DNA from: Micropterix aruncella | Lineage: Eukaryota > Arthropoda > Insecta > Lepidoptera > Micropterigidae | Assembly: GCA_944548615.1 (NCBI GenBank) | Contig: OX155960.1 | Span: 12,090,365 to 12,154,364, forward strand | Length of the DNA stretch: 64,000 nucleotides | Direction of reading: 5' to 3' | Shown: piece by piece, positions 1 to 11,300 of the stretch | How positions within the stretch are numbered: the first letter of the stretch is position 1 | Layout of the letters: each line of letters opens with the position of its first letter | Made by a program: the position numbers and the translations under genes | Notes under the pieces: model-generated | Told to the model about the DNA's origin: nothing | The model's database searches: none | What the model saw: the letters and a program-made list of their open reading frames with translations, nothing else

Positions 1-2
1 GC

Positions 3-960
3 GCTTCCGTGATCGCTTTCCCGATGCCGTGGAAGCGATTGTAAACCATCACTATTTTGACGACTTATTATTCGGGACCCCCACTATAGATGAGGCACAC
101 CGCGTTATAAAAGAGATAAGCTGGATTCACCAACAAGGAAACTTTACGCTGAATGGGTGGGCATCTAACGAGCCGGCGGCACTAAAAGAGATACCCAACG
201 AGAAAAGGGCCCTGAAAAATATCGCGCTAGAAGAGGGCGAATTAAGATCTCAGCGGTTGCTAGGTTTAAAGTGGTTACCGAACGTAGACGAGATGGCCTT
301 TGAAATGAAAATGGAAAAACTTGACGAACCCTCAAAGAAGGGCGAACGAGTGCCTACAAAAATAGAGGTGCTTAAATTAATTATGGGTATTTGGGACCCT
401 TTGGGGGTATTAAGCCCCATAACGATTCGTGCAAAAACCCTAATACAGCGGGTTTGGAATTGTTGCATGAACTGGGACCAGGCCATGTATGTTGCACGTA
501 TTTTGCGGTACATCACAGGAAGCAATGTGTAGCGTCGCTTACCTGCGAATATTCGGTAGCAGCGACGAAGCCGTGGTATCATTCATTGCAAGTAAAACTC
601 GCGTTGCGCCTCTGAAAAAATTACCATTCCGAGAATGGAGCTCACGTCAGCCCTCCTGGCTGCCAAATAAAATAATAGGTGAAAAAAAATTGAAATACAT
701 GAGAAGGTGTTATGTACCGATTCAACCAACGTTTTTTGGTGGATTCAATCTAAAAGTTCCGCACACCAGCAGTTTGTCGCCAACAGATTGGGGGCGTTGT
801 ATGAATTAACGTCACCGGGGGGGAGTGGCGGTGGCTAGCGGGACGTAAAAATCCCGCGGATAAGGGAACACGTGCGACCTCAGCGATCGACTTCTCGCAG
901 AACGGCAGATGGTTGAGTGGACCCGGTTTTCTGAGAGAAGAACCGGAACAGTAGTCCCGG
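3..960 (+). pseudogene. BEL/Pao LTR-retrotransposon pol remnant (RT to RNase H region)
   Basis: The reading frame is open from the window edge to 532 and carries the reverse-transcriptase active site in the form HYFDDLLFG, followed by LGLKW, then PTKIEVLKLIMGIWDPLG and SPITIRAK. This order is typical of BEL/Pao pol. The match continues in other frames: VVSFIASKTRVAPLKK (about 570-625), IPRMELTSALLAAK after a frame change near 625, WIQSKSSAHQQFVANRLGAL (about 740-800), then, after another shift in the G-run near 820, EWRWLAGRKNPADKGTRA and a stop at about 960. At least three frame changes mean the copy is dead. It starts before the window. No integrase or LTR was recognised in 960-1900, which holds only unassigned AT-rich sequence. 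Confidence 0.85.
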
Positions 961-2005
961 CAATTACCGCGCGCACCCGGTAAGGCAGAAAGAAAAGAAT
1001 TGGAATACAAGCCTTTGGCCGTATTCACACTTCACGCACAGGCTACTAGCAGCGTCGACGTCGGACGATATTCACAGCATCGTCGACTCGTGCGTTCTAT
1101 GGCGTATGTTATAAAATTCGGTCAGCTATGTAGGAAATTAACAACGGACCGCGCGTTAGACGGAAGCGACGTCGCGCGGGCGGAAAAAAATGCTGATAAA
1201 GGAGTCTCAGCGACAGTGTTTCTATAAAGAAATCGATGTTAATTTTTTGTAACATTCGTACGTTTAGGGAATCGACCGGAAGACCCGCCCCTAAACAGGC
1301 GGATCCTTTCAATGCTATTGTGTGCCTAGGGGCGTGGTTTAAGGTAGGTATATTTTTTCAACAATTCACGGCCCAAGAGGCAGTATTCTGGAATTTGTAA
1401 TGTATCTCGTTTGGAACATGGCGGGCAGTGAAGAATTAGAATTGGAGGCGACAATGCGTGTCGTAACCTCCAGAGGCGCGGAGCATACCTCCGCCCGAAA
1501 TAAAGGCGACCACTGTCTAGGTCAAATATTATAATCCTAAAATACGTATAAGTTAGTAGAAATAAAACAAGCGATTTCGCTATAAAAAGCTTTGATTGTT
1601 TGTTTACACCGATTCCTAAGTAGATCCCAGTGCCAGTGAACGACTCAATAAAACAAAATAAGACTCTCGACCGTGCAGGAGTCTCAGCAGATTACGCCTA
1701 TTGGAAGGAAGCCATTTTCAGTGAAACGGAAATCCTAGGAAAAACGGAGTAAGTAGAAAACCAGCTAATAATACAGCCACCGAAGATTATTCCGTTGCGG
1801 GCAAAAAACCGCATAAAAAACATACCTGTACAAGGTGAATCGTACAGTTAAAAGAACATGTTTTTATTAGTATGGAACCAGACGGTAGAAATGAAACATT
1901 ATTTTTTCACTATGGTAATTAACCTAAATATAGTGCAGGATTTAAATGTAAAATTTGCAGGAGTTTGCATATTACCGATAAATATAAAATATAAAATATA
2001 AAAAT

Positions 2006-2027
2006 ACATTGAATAAAGTTATTACAT
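2006..2027. repeat. Target-site duplication of the 2.0-5.1 kb LINE (3' side)
   Basis: This 22-bp stretch matches 5105-5124 apart from one mismatch and a 2-bp gap; AGTTATTACAT is exact in both. It borders the AT-rich tail of the LINE. Confidence 0.65.
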
Positions 2028-5000
2028 ATATTATATTTTTTATATTTGTTGAGTGGGGCTTTTCTAAGGTCTTTATGAGCCTTGTAACACTGCGACCATT
2101 GCTGATCTATTGTGCTCGCCACCTACTATAGTTCTGCGCTAAGCCCCGTGTCATTCAAGAACCGCAGCAGGCTTTTGGCGCCAGATTGTTTTACCTCCTC
2201 AGGTTGGAGGTAGTGACCACCCAGGTGGTTGTATCTTTTACGCATCAGCGGGCCACACTCGCACATGAGGTGCTGGGGAGTTTCCTCTGCCCCTTGGCAG
2301 AACCTGCACATTTTTGTGTCTTTGAGCTTGAGGTTGAACATGTGTTTGTTCAGGCCACAATGCCCCGTGAGCGCCCTTACCAGTATGCGTAGATTGTTCC
2401 TATTTAGCGATAGGGCCTCACGGGCCGTCTTACGGTCGTAAGGCTTAATGAGCGCTTTGGAATGATTCAACCCTGGCGTGTTGTTCCAGTGGTTGACGGA
2501 TTGTTCTAAACACATTTGTTTGAGCATTAGGTTTGCAAGGCTTTTTGGTACGCCACAGCAGGGTTCAGGGCCGTATAACGTTCCCTTTGCTCCCGTCCTA
2601 GCAAGTTCGTCGGCTTTTTCATTTCCCTCGATTCCTGCATGGCCGGGAACCCATCTTAGTATTACCCTGTTCTTTTCGCCCAGGGAATTCAGTAGTGATA
2701 TGCAGTTTTGCACTAGCTTTGAATTAATGGTATTCGAGGCTAGTGCCATAAGAGCTGCTTTGCTATCCGAGTGGATATAGATACGGTGGTTGGCGTAGTC
2801 CTTTTGGAGGTTGATATCCGCACATTCAATAATGGCGTAAACCTCCGCTTGGAATATGGAGGCGTATTTTCCCAAGTTTACACTTCTTTTGAAGTTTGGT
2901 CGCTCTCCATATATACCACAGCCTACGTCAAGTCCCGATTTGGACCCATCAGTATACCATTTAAGGCTACCGGCCTCCCATTGCAGTTGGCTTTTTAGCC
3001 AGTCGTCTCTGGGCGGCAGTTCCACTGTAAAAAGTTTTCCAAAGTTTAGGAGTGGGAGCATGGTGTCTGATACCATGTTGAGGGTTGGATTTTCACTGAC
3101 TGAGTCAAGAACTGATCTTAGTGCTTGTGAGATCCAGTTTACCTTCTCTCGGGCAGATAGCCTGTACATGCTGGCTTTCGCCACCTGTTGCAAATGAATG
3201 TGTAGGGGCGGTAAGTTCAGCAGTGCATCTAGAGCTGCTCCAGGAGTGGAGGACATTGCGCCAGTTGTCATGAGGCACGCCGTCCTTTGGATATTGTTTA
3301 GTTTGGTAATCACAGTTTTCTGGTTGGCTTTGTTGCACCATACCACCGAGGCGTACGAGATTATCGGCCTCACAATGGCAGTGTATAGCCAGTGGGAGAT
3401 CTTGGGGTTAAGGCCCCAGTTTTTCCCCGCCAGTCTTCTGCTTATACCCAAAACACTTTTAGCTTTTTGAATTGTTTTATCTAGGTGGCTGTTCCAGGTG
3501 AGTCTTTGGTCGAGCGTGACTCCCAGATACTTTACTTCCTTGGAGAAAGGAATCTGCCTGTGGTTTAAGATTGGCATTTTTAGTCCACCTAGTTGACGTT
3601 TGTTGGTAAATGGCACGAGGACGGTCTTATCGGCGTTGACCGATAATTCGTTCTCTCTGCACCAATTGCTAACGATTGTTAACGCTTTTTGCATTATGTG
3701 TGAGATCGTGTTTTGGCAGAAGCCCCGGACAATGACTACTAGGTCATCAGCATAGCCCTGTGTGTCTATCCTGGCCTCTGCCATCCTATGCAGGAGTTGA
3801 TCTATTGCAAGAGTCCATAGTAGGGGCGAGAGTACGCCTCCCTGCGGGCAGCCTCTTGTAGTGGTGACTTCAAGGTTTGTTCCGTGAAGAGCTACCTTGG
3901 CCGTGCGGTTTGAGAGCATCGCTTTCACCCATCTGGTTGTGGTGTTGTCAACTTGTTTTGACTCTAGCCCCTTCACCAGTGATTTAATTGGGGTTTTGTC
4001 GAAGGCGCCCTTAATGTCTAAAAATGCGCATACTGCGATTTGTTTGTCTTCCAACGCCTTTTCCACTCTGTCTACTAGGTAGAGCAGAGCGGTTTCCGTG
4101 GATTTGCCTCTGCGGTAGGCGTGTTGGTTACAGCTGATAGGGTTGACCGTTAGGATTTTTTCCCTGATATAGCTATCCAGTATCTTTTCCATCGCTTTCA
4201 GTAGAAAGGATGTTAGGCTAATTGGCCTGAAGGACTTTGACAGTGCGTAGTCCTTCCTGCCAGCCTTGGGTATGAATAGCACTTTGACCTTGGTCCATTC
4301 TTCTGGTATATGTCCCCAGGCATAGCTTGCTCTGAAGATTTTAACCAGATATGGGGTTAGAATGTCGATACCCTGTTGCAAAAGCACGGGCATGATTCCG
4401 TCGTCCCCGCATGATTTGTAAGGTTTAAAGGATTTTACGGCCCATTTAACTTGATCGGGCCTTATGATTCTAGCAGCCCTACTCCAGTCCTCGTTTCGAG
4501 GTCTGTATGGAGCAGTGGCGGCGTTGCTAGTTGTCACAGCACCTGGGAAGTGGGTCGATATTAGTTCCTCCAGAGTTTCCTTTTCATTTGTTGTAAAGGT
4601 TCCGTTTGGTTTTTTTCAGAAGACCAATTTGGTTAGGTTTGTCCTTTGCGAGCAGTCTATGTACTCTGGCTCCTTGAGGCGTTTCCACTATGTCCTCGCA
4701 GAAGCTTTTCCATGTTGCTCTTTTGGCTCTCCTAATTTCTTTGTTGTACTCGGTTAAGGCTTTTTTGTATTCCTCCCAGTTGAGAGTTTGTTTAGCCTTA
4801 TTAAATAGTTTCCGGGTTTCCTTCCGTAGTTTGTCCAACTTCGGGTTCCACCATGGAACTTTTCTTTTGGAGGTCTTTGTCTTGAGTGGGCAGCTTTCCT
4901 CATAGGCGTTTATAATGCCTTTTGTGGTATCCGCCACGGCCAATTCTAGACTCTCGCGTGTTTTTATATTTTTTTGTATTGTTTCAAGGTTAAGCCTTAG

Positions 5001-5104
5001 TGTGGTACGGTAAGCGTCCCAGTCGGTGGCTTTAGGATTCCTGAAAGTTGTGGTTTGACAGTCTACGGTGTTTAGTAGTTTAAAGGTTATTTGTCTGTGA
5101 TCAG
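2028..5104 (-). mobile_element. 5'-truncated LINE with RT and RNase H domains (I/Loa/R1-like group)
   Basis: Two open blocks in different frames form one ORF2. The upstream block (5104-4584) begins with SDHRQITF, the last motif of an APE-type endonuclease, so the element is cut inside that domain. The downstream block (to 2126) has RT motifs (FRPISLTSF, CNQHAYRRGKSTETAL, AFLDIKGAFD, GGVLSPLLW, active site YADDLVVI), an RNase H domain (WYTDGSK, EVYAII, IHSDSKAAL, WVPGHAGIEGNEKADELA) and a C-terminal cysteine motif (CRFCQGAEETPQHLMCEC). A one-base slip in the T-run near 4600 breaks the frame, so this copy is inactive. A short 3' UTR and an AT-rich tail run to about 2028. Similar direct repeats at 2006-2027 and 5105-5124 look like the target duplication. 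RNase H plus APE endonuclease points to the I/Loa/R1 side of LINEs; the exact clade is not settled. Confidence 0.9.
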
Positions 5105-5124
5105 ACATTGATTAGTTATTACAT
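5105..5124. repeat. Target-site duplication of the 2.0-5.1 kb LINE (5' side)
   Basis: It is the partner of 2006-2027. The apparent ATG of the upstream LINE block (complement of 5106-5108) lies inside this flank and not in the element, which shows that this methionine is not a native start. Confidence 0.65.
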
Positions 5125-5250
5125 TGTAACGATCCTTAAGTATCGTTACATGCAGTCAACAAATGCATTGAATTCCAGTGAAATGCACTGACACAAATTC
5201 AGCTATTGTTCTACCTCGTGGTGCGATGAATCAGCACGATTTAAACTACC

Positions 5251-5753
5251 GTGTTAAATCAGATACATAAAATAACACTTTTACTCGGAATATTTTGGAT
5301 TGCATCATTTTTCGGCCTATATACAGCGGCGAAAATACGACCAAAGCATCATTCCTCGAGTGATCACGTCCCCCAAGACAGCGACAACATACTCGGCACT
5401 ACTCTCACGAGTCAGGTCAACGGGTCCGGCTTCTTGGGTACCTTTTCCTTCCTTTCCTTATCGAGGCGAGACGCATCAGTCTGTACTCCCACAGACTCGA
5501 GCCGTGCCCAGTACGAGATACTCGGAGCACAAGTACAATCCTTATCCATACATCCTCTAAACTTCAGGCAGATAGCCACTACATTCGCGTCAATATATCC
5601 TATTCGAGAGGCGTTACAAACTGGCAATATCGAACTCTCAATAAATACCTTCTGATACGCTTTAAATTGACTTTTAATATGGAGATAACCCGCAAGTTGA
5701 CACCACCATCTCACATCGAATAACTTGGAGTCTAGTGAGGGGTGGTCCCTCAC
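5251..5753. other. Unassigned region with overlapping open frames on both strands
   Basis: A 134-aa frame runs on the plus strand (5251-5655) and a 113-aa frame on the minus strand (5412-5753). The minus frame has a mixed, protein-like composition with several Cys and Trp (for example FRGCMDKDCTCAP), but no family was recognised and no splice context was established. It could be part of an old element. 5753-6180 contains nothing I can name. Confidence 0.25.
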
Positions 5754-6179
5754 AACATAAAAAAATAATTTCCGATAGTATCACAAAAGTTACACATTTT
5801 GAAGGTAGCCTTGGGTGACTAATAATTTTGAAACCTTTTCTAGCTTAAACTAAAATTTCACACGTTTATTGTATTAAATAAAGTATGTTTTAACCTGTAC
5901 AGTGTCACCGAGAGCACAGGTGCACCAGTCATTTGGCAGACTTATGACAATCCTATCTCATAAAAACTACCTTATCTATCAAAATATTATTTGGGTTAAT
6001 ATTCCAAATTCTGGCTTCGAAGACGGGGTCAATGAGTTGTTAAACTAGTCATTAACATCCTCTTTCAGTTCGTGGTCACTTCCATAGTTCTCGGCCAATA
6101 AATCATTAAATTTGGGGAAACGATGGTAATCACTCGGATCCAAGTCTGGGCTTAAGTAGTAGTAGTAGCAGTAAAAGGA

Positions 6180-7300
6180 GTGGGGAGCTTGTATCCAGAC
6201 TTTGATGTCAGCTGGATCTATAAGATCTTTTGTAACTACCCACTTTGTGGTTGGGTCAGTGGTCTACTAGAAGCCCGGTACTGTTTACCCGTCCATACAG
6301 ATCACTGACCTTCAGGTTGGGCAGGTCGCTGGGTTCGAGAAAGGCTCGTCCCAGTAAACTGTGTCTTTTTGCGGCGAGACCTGGGCAGCGACCAACGATA
6401 TGTATGCGGTCTTCAGGTTCTTCGCCACATATTCGAGAGTACTTGCTCTCGGTCAAGCCAAGGTTGAACAGATGTGCTCTAAGGGTCGTGTGTCCGGTGA
6501 GGAGACCGATGGTGCTTCTAAGGTTCTTCTCGCTCATGTCAAGTAGAACCTTGGTTTTCTTAGGAAGTGGTTACTCCATCGTGGCCTTCGCCTGGCGACA
6601 TGCTTGGCTCTGTTTCCAGGATGCCCGATGTTCCTACTCCAAGCAGTTCCTGATGAACCTATGGCGAAGGGGACTCCAACAACTGGCTCCGCCGGGCATT
6701 CCAGTGTGCCCGGTTTTGCTAGTCCGCCTCTTTGTTGCCGTGCATGCCTTGATGGCCCGGCGTCCATATTAAGGTGATTTTGTTGGATTTTCTAATGACT
6801 TTGTTGAGCTCTTTCATACAGTCCCAGACCACAGAAGATTCTGGTGGCTTTAGCCAGAGCGTCCAATGCTGCTCTGCTGTTAGAGCAGATAAGGATTTTT
6901 CTATTTTTTACCTCAAGAGTTTTATGCATTCCAATATGGCAAACACCTCAGCTTGAAAAACCATGGCATATTGTCCAAGGGATGCTGATTCTGTAGTTAG
7001 TTTTGAGTCCGTACATGTCTGAACCAAAACATCCATATGTTCCTGATCCGTCGGTGAACCAGGCGTCCGCATTGTCGCTTTGGAGCCAATGCGGTTTCTT
7101 CCAGTCCCCTTGTAGGATTAACATTTTATAGGATTTCTCTGCCAAGATTTTTTTTAGTAGTCTATCCTGGGTTAGGGTAAATGGGCTTTTGTGAAGGAGG
7201 TTTAGCTCAGGGTGATTGGGCCCTCGTCGCTTCCACTCGCTGAAACACTTTAGTCTGTATGCTGTAAGTTCTCGGATCGGCTCAACTCACGGTTCAGCTC
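6180..7300 (-). pseudogene. Decayed LINE 3' part (RNase H and C-terminal region)
   Basis: On the minus strand the match begins near 7290 with frame pieces such as ELTAYRLKCFSEWKRRGPNH, continues with KKILAEKSYKML and an RNase H start AWFTDGSG, and ends with a C-terminal block RSTIGLLTGHTTLRAHLFNL plus GEEPEDRIHIVGRC. These match the RNase H and cysteine-tail part of R1/I-like LINEs. Several frames and stops are crossed (for example in the RNase H block near 6950), so the copy is dead and 5'-truncated. It is a different, more decayed family than the LINE at 2-5 kb. Confidence 0.75.
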
Positions 7301-7309
7301 CTATTCAGA

Positions 7310-7720
7310 AGCCTCCTCGAGTGGAAGGCTACCCCGGGTAAAACTTCCGTGTCTCAGGCCTCAAAGCTGGTGGACCGTTTTCTCCCGGCGGGATAGCATC
7401 CCGGCGCCACTGGACGATTTGCGCACTGGTCGGCGATGCCAATCGGTTGTGCATTCTGACTAATTGCTGAAGGGGTCTGGAGATTGTGGAAATACACTGT
7501 TTCCTAAGCAGCGGGGGTGGATGTTGACCTGTTGTCATGCCACTCTTGAAATGACTTTGGGCCACTCGATCCCGTGTGGCACTACGGGCAAAGAACGCCC
7601 AGGTCCACGATAAAGTCAAACTGAATTACCGCTGAAATACAACAGGTAGAGATCGCGTAAGCGACTTCGGACACGTTACCAGTCGGGAGGACGGAGGTAT
7701 CCTGAAGGTTAATTCCAGGC
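7310..7720 (-). repeat. Diverged copy of the foldback-element arm
   Basis: The segment shares blocks with the right arm at 17340-17640, for example the stretch ending GAGCGGGGGTGG or GCAGCGGGGGTGG and a conserved CTCTTGAAATGAC. It is clearly older than the other copies. The 96-aa frame in it is a by-product of the repeat and not a gene. Confidence 0.55.
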
Positions 7721-8189
7721 GGAGATATTCAGCCAAAACTGGTAGGGGGTGAGGCTGCCCGCTGATTTTTTTCGAATTTATTTGGCGGGATCTTTAATTT
7801 TGTCACACATTTCAAAGTCATTTTATAAATAGTAAACGACCGTTGCGGCTCGCCGTTTGTATCAGACTGTCGCGAAGGACGGGGAAGATCCACGACGCGG
7901 CGGTGGGGGGGTAATAGGAGAACTGCACAGCTCGTCAGATCAAAACGTGCTTCACTTGAAGAACTACACTCCTATTATTTATTTATATACATTAATTTGA
8001 AAAAAATAAACATTTAATTGCGGAAGTAATTATCAATGCAAAAATAGTACATATTACCTTTTTACACTACCTACTTAGTTCTGTATTTCCATATTTTTTC
8101 CGACGATTCAATAAAGCCCGTTGGAACGAACCATCAAAAGTAAAATATTATAGCAGTGAAATAAAATAGCATATAAACATTTGCGATAC

Positions 8190-8376
8190 CTGGTGTCATA
8201 GATGCGGAAGCCACCTCAGGGATGGGTGTAGCAGGAAGATTTACATCCGCGCCGGCCAGCAATAAGGCTTTAACACAGTCGGGCTTGTCAGCCAAGCAAG
8301 CCATGTGCAGTGGAGTGTGGCCGTTGCCATTGTAGCAGTTCAATGTGCGCTTACAACTCTCCTCTGCAGCCAAAAC
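8190..8376 (-). CDS. iPLA2-VIA: iPLA2-VIA exon 6 (ankyrin)
   Basis: The acceptor is TGTGCAG and the likely donor GTATCG. It codes for [13 protein letters not shown], then [16 protein letters not shown] and [11 protein letters not shown], an ankyrin repeat. The downstream border is the least certain of the set. Confidence 0.82.
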
Positions 8377-11300
8377 CTGCACATGGCTATGGTTAATATG
8401 ATTATCATACTCTCTTGTGCATTGAGGAATGTCATTTGTGAGTGAATAATATGCACTATTATATATTTATTGTTATGTACTATACAGGCAATTATCCAAA
8501 TTATCCATCGGGAATGCTACTCCAACTGCCATAGAGAATACATTTGAGGACTTCGCTGTAACTGTAACCATAGCCATCTGTGAGCCACCAAAATACGCAT
8601 GGCCCAGCAGAATACTGCCAGATATAAATGGAACGGAAATTGTGATTGGGGATTTTAATACTTAACATCAGAACTGGGGATATAGAAACACCGACAATAG
8701 TGGAAAAGCTCTAGCCGACTGGTTTGACTGACGAGTTACAGTTAGTCCATGACGACAAAGAAAACAAGCCTCCACTCGCCCAGAAGTCGGAATTCTCCCG
8801 ATTTACGCTTGTCTTCTGCTGACCCATTAGAAAGGGATATATTATGTTGCAACAGAACAGTTCTGAACGATTTACCTCGTAACCAGTCCAGACCTGTTCT
8901 GACGTCGTAAATGAAAACACAGTAACTTCATTACATTACATTACATTTTTGTCGTGTCCAATTGACGGCTAAAGACCGCTCTTGGACGTGTCAAAATAAT
9001 TGTGCTAGGTAGTAAGTCTCGTTACTACTCTTTACTGAACATACATAGGTAGTCAAGAATTAACTACTAGATTATCAAACTATAAATATAAATAATCAAA
9101 ATAGAAGCCTAATATTTGAAGTAGTTAGTAATTTGAAAAGATACGTAGTAAAATTATTCATCGTAACATTCAAATTGTCAGTAAAATGTTAAATAATCAA
9201 ATTAAATCTACGTTATGCATTTTAAACTAAAAGTACATATATAAGACCATATAAAATAATCAGACAATAAGGCTCTACTTTTTAAGTAATTTAAATGGGC
9301 ACAATATTTGAAAAATCATGGCCCTCAAATTCGGCCAGATTATAGAAAGGGTGGCCTATCAGCACCTCCTTGATGTTTATTTTGAATTTTATGTCCTCCA
9401 GCTGTTTAAATTTTGTAGGGAGTAGATTATAAAATTTAATGCTAAGATACAAGTAGCTTTTCTGTACTTTTGCCAGTCGTATTCGGGGTACGCATAAAAG
9501 GGAGCTACCACGGGTATGATGTGAGTGAATGTCTGAATTAATTGCAGTTTCTGCGAGGTGCTGTCTAGCATACATTAACCCTTCAGGCCTCGGCCCCTCA
9601 GCCGATTGACAAGTTGATGTCCCAAAATTTTTTAGTAAAAATTAGTAAAAAAATTGAATTATGACACTGTCTCACCAAAAACATTAATTACTGCCAAACC
9701 ACTGTACCCATAATTAAAATAAAATATATTAACATAATGAAACATAATGAAATACAACAAATTAAATTAAAATAAAATTAAAACGGGCCCGTCACGCTGA
9801 ATCAGTTTGTGGCCGATATCGGCCAATCGGGGCTTGAGGGGTTAAGCACTGGTATATGAACGCCGAATACATAGTCATTACCCTTGCCTTGCTGAAATAT
9901 TCTTTGCATGAGGTCCTAGTCGTTACCTGATACATGCTGCGCAGTGCTCTCTTTTGCAAAAGAAAGATTCTTTCACTGGTTGCGGCATTTCCCCAAAACA
10001 GTACTGTGTTTATAAAGTTTGGTTCTTTAAAATGACGAGTTGAACTACTATAAGGCAAATTTTTCGGTTTGTCTGTCGATGGATAGTTACCGAGATACCT
10101 TAGATAAAAACACAGTATTTTTTAAAAAATCAGAATATTTTAAAATAAAAAACACAGTATGTATAATTTTTTAAGTTAAAATACAGTAACCTATTATTTA
10201 CTGTGATCTTTTAAAATACTTATAAGCATTTAAGAAATATTTTTGTTTGGTTACAACACGGCTTCTTCAGATACTGTGGTTTTAGGTAAAATTTTGTTAA
10301 AAGTTAATTTATTAATACACGAATTAATCACAGTATCTCAATTACTGTGTTTAAGGTGTCTGCAGTTTTTTATTTATTTAAAAAATATATTTATTTTACA
10401 TGGTTGGAACACAGTAATGGGTAAAATTTACTTATAACACAGTAATCACTCAGTTACGGTGTTATAGCTTAAAAATATAAAATTTATCAAATTATTTTCC
10501 TAATTTAAAACACAATATCTAATTTAATTAATTAAACAATTATAATTTATTATATATTTTATGCAGAATTGAAGTTCTAACTATTTTTTTAACATTAAAG
10601 ATTAAATGAAATAATCTATATTGATTACTTTGTTCATGAAAACAAATATTTAACAACTGAACTTTGACCGCGTTTTTCTCAAAACGTCTTTTTTTTAATT
10701 ACTGTGTTTTCATTTACGACGGCAGTGTTATCGTCAGTGTCGGTTTCAAAAGGGTTTAAAAGGGTTGAAATTTCAAAAGGGCTGACTAGAAGAGCTTCTC
10801 AGCGACACTGAAAATTCAACTGCGCAAAATACCCCCTCTGTCCCAGAACTATGCTAAGGACGCATCTGTCGTCATAAATTCTGCAAAAAAATACATCCCA
10901 TACCGTTTCAGAAAGGAATACTTCCCCGGTTGGATCTCCCAGGAGAGAAACCGCTGATGACCTCCTAAAAGAAGATTTAGGAGATACATTGAGGCAATAG
11001 CGATGGCTAAAGCTTTTAGAAAACGCTTATTTTACGCATTCTAGCCGACAAGCTTGGAATCTCCTTAATAAGATCAGCAACACAACCCCTCAAATTCCAA
11101 ATACAGTCCATGTCAAGCCTGACCATTATGCAAATAGAATTATCGCCGTTTCGAGAGACGTTTCTGTGACAAACATCAAGATGGAAGGTGGAAGATGAAC
11201 TGACAACGTAGAAACTTTTCCATAGCGGTTGGTTATTGTACATAATTGCCAGTGATTTTTTTTACAGAGATAGGGCATGATGTTACTTTTATTTTCTATA

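Larger units (their letters stand above)
8903..10721. mobile_element. 1.8-kb element with 23-bp terminal inverted repeats
   Basis: The ends 8903-8925 and 10699-10721 are perfect 23-bp inverted copies beginning CGTCGTAAATGAAAACACAG. The right half (10060-10721) contains about ten more ACACAGTA or TACTGTGT-like motifs in both directions, a pattern typical of transposase-binding subterminal repeats. No transposase frame is present, so the copy is non-autonomous. A LINE tail has inserted into it directly inside the left end. No clear target duplication was found, so the superfamily is unknown. Confidence 0.7.

Noticed and set aside
1..8000. Search for the missing lipase exons of iPLA2-VIA.
   Set aside because: No GXSXG-type patatin block or the expected flanking motifs were seen; the region is filled with retrotransposon remnants.
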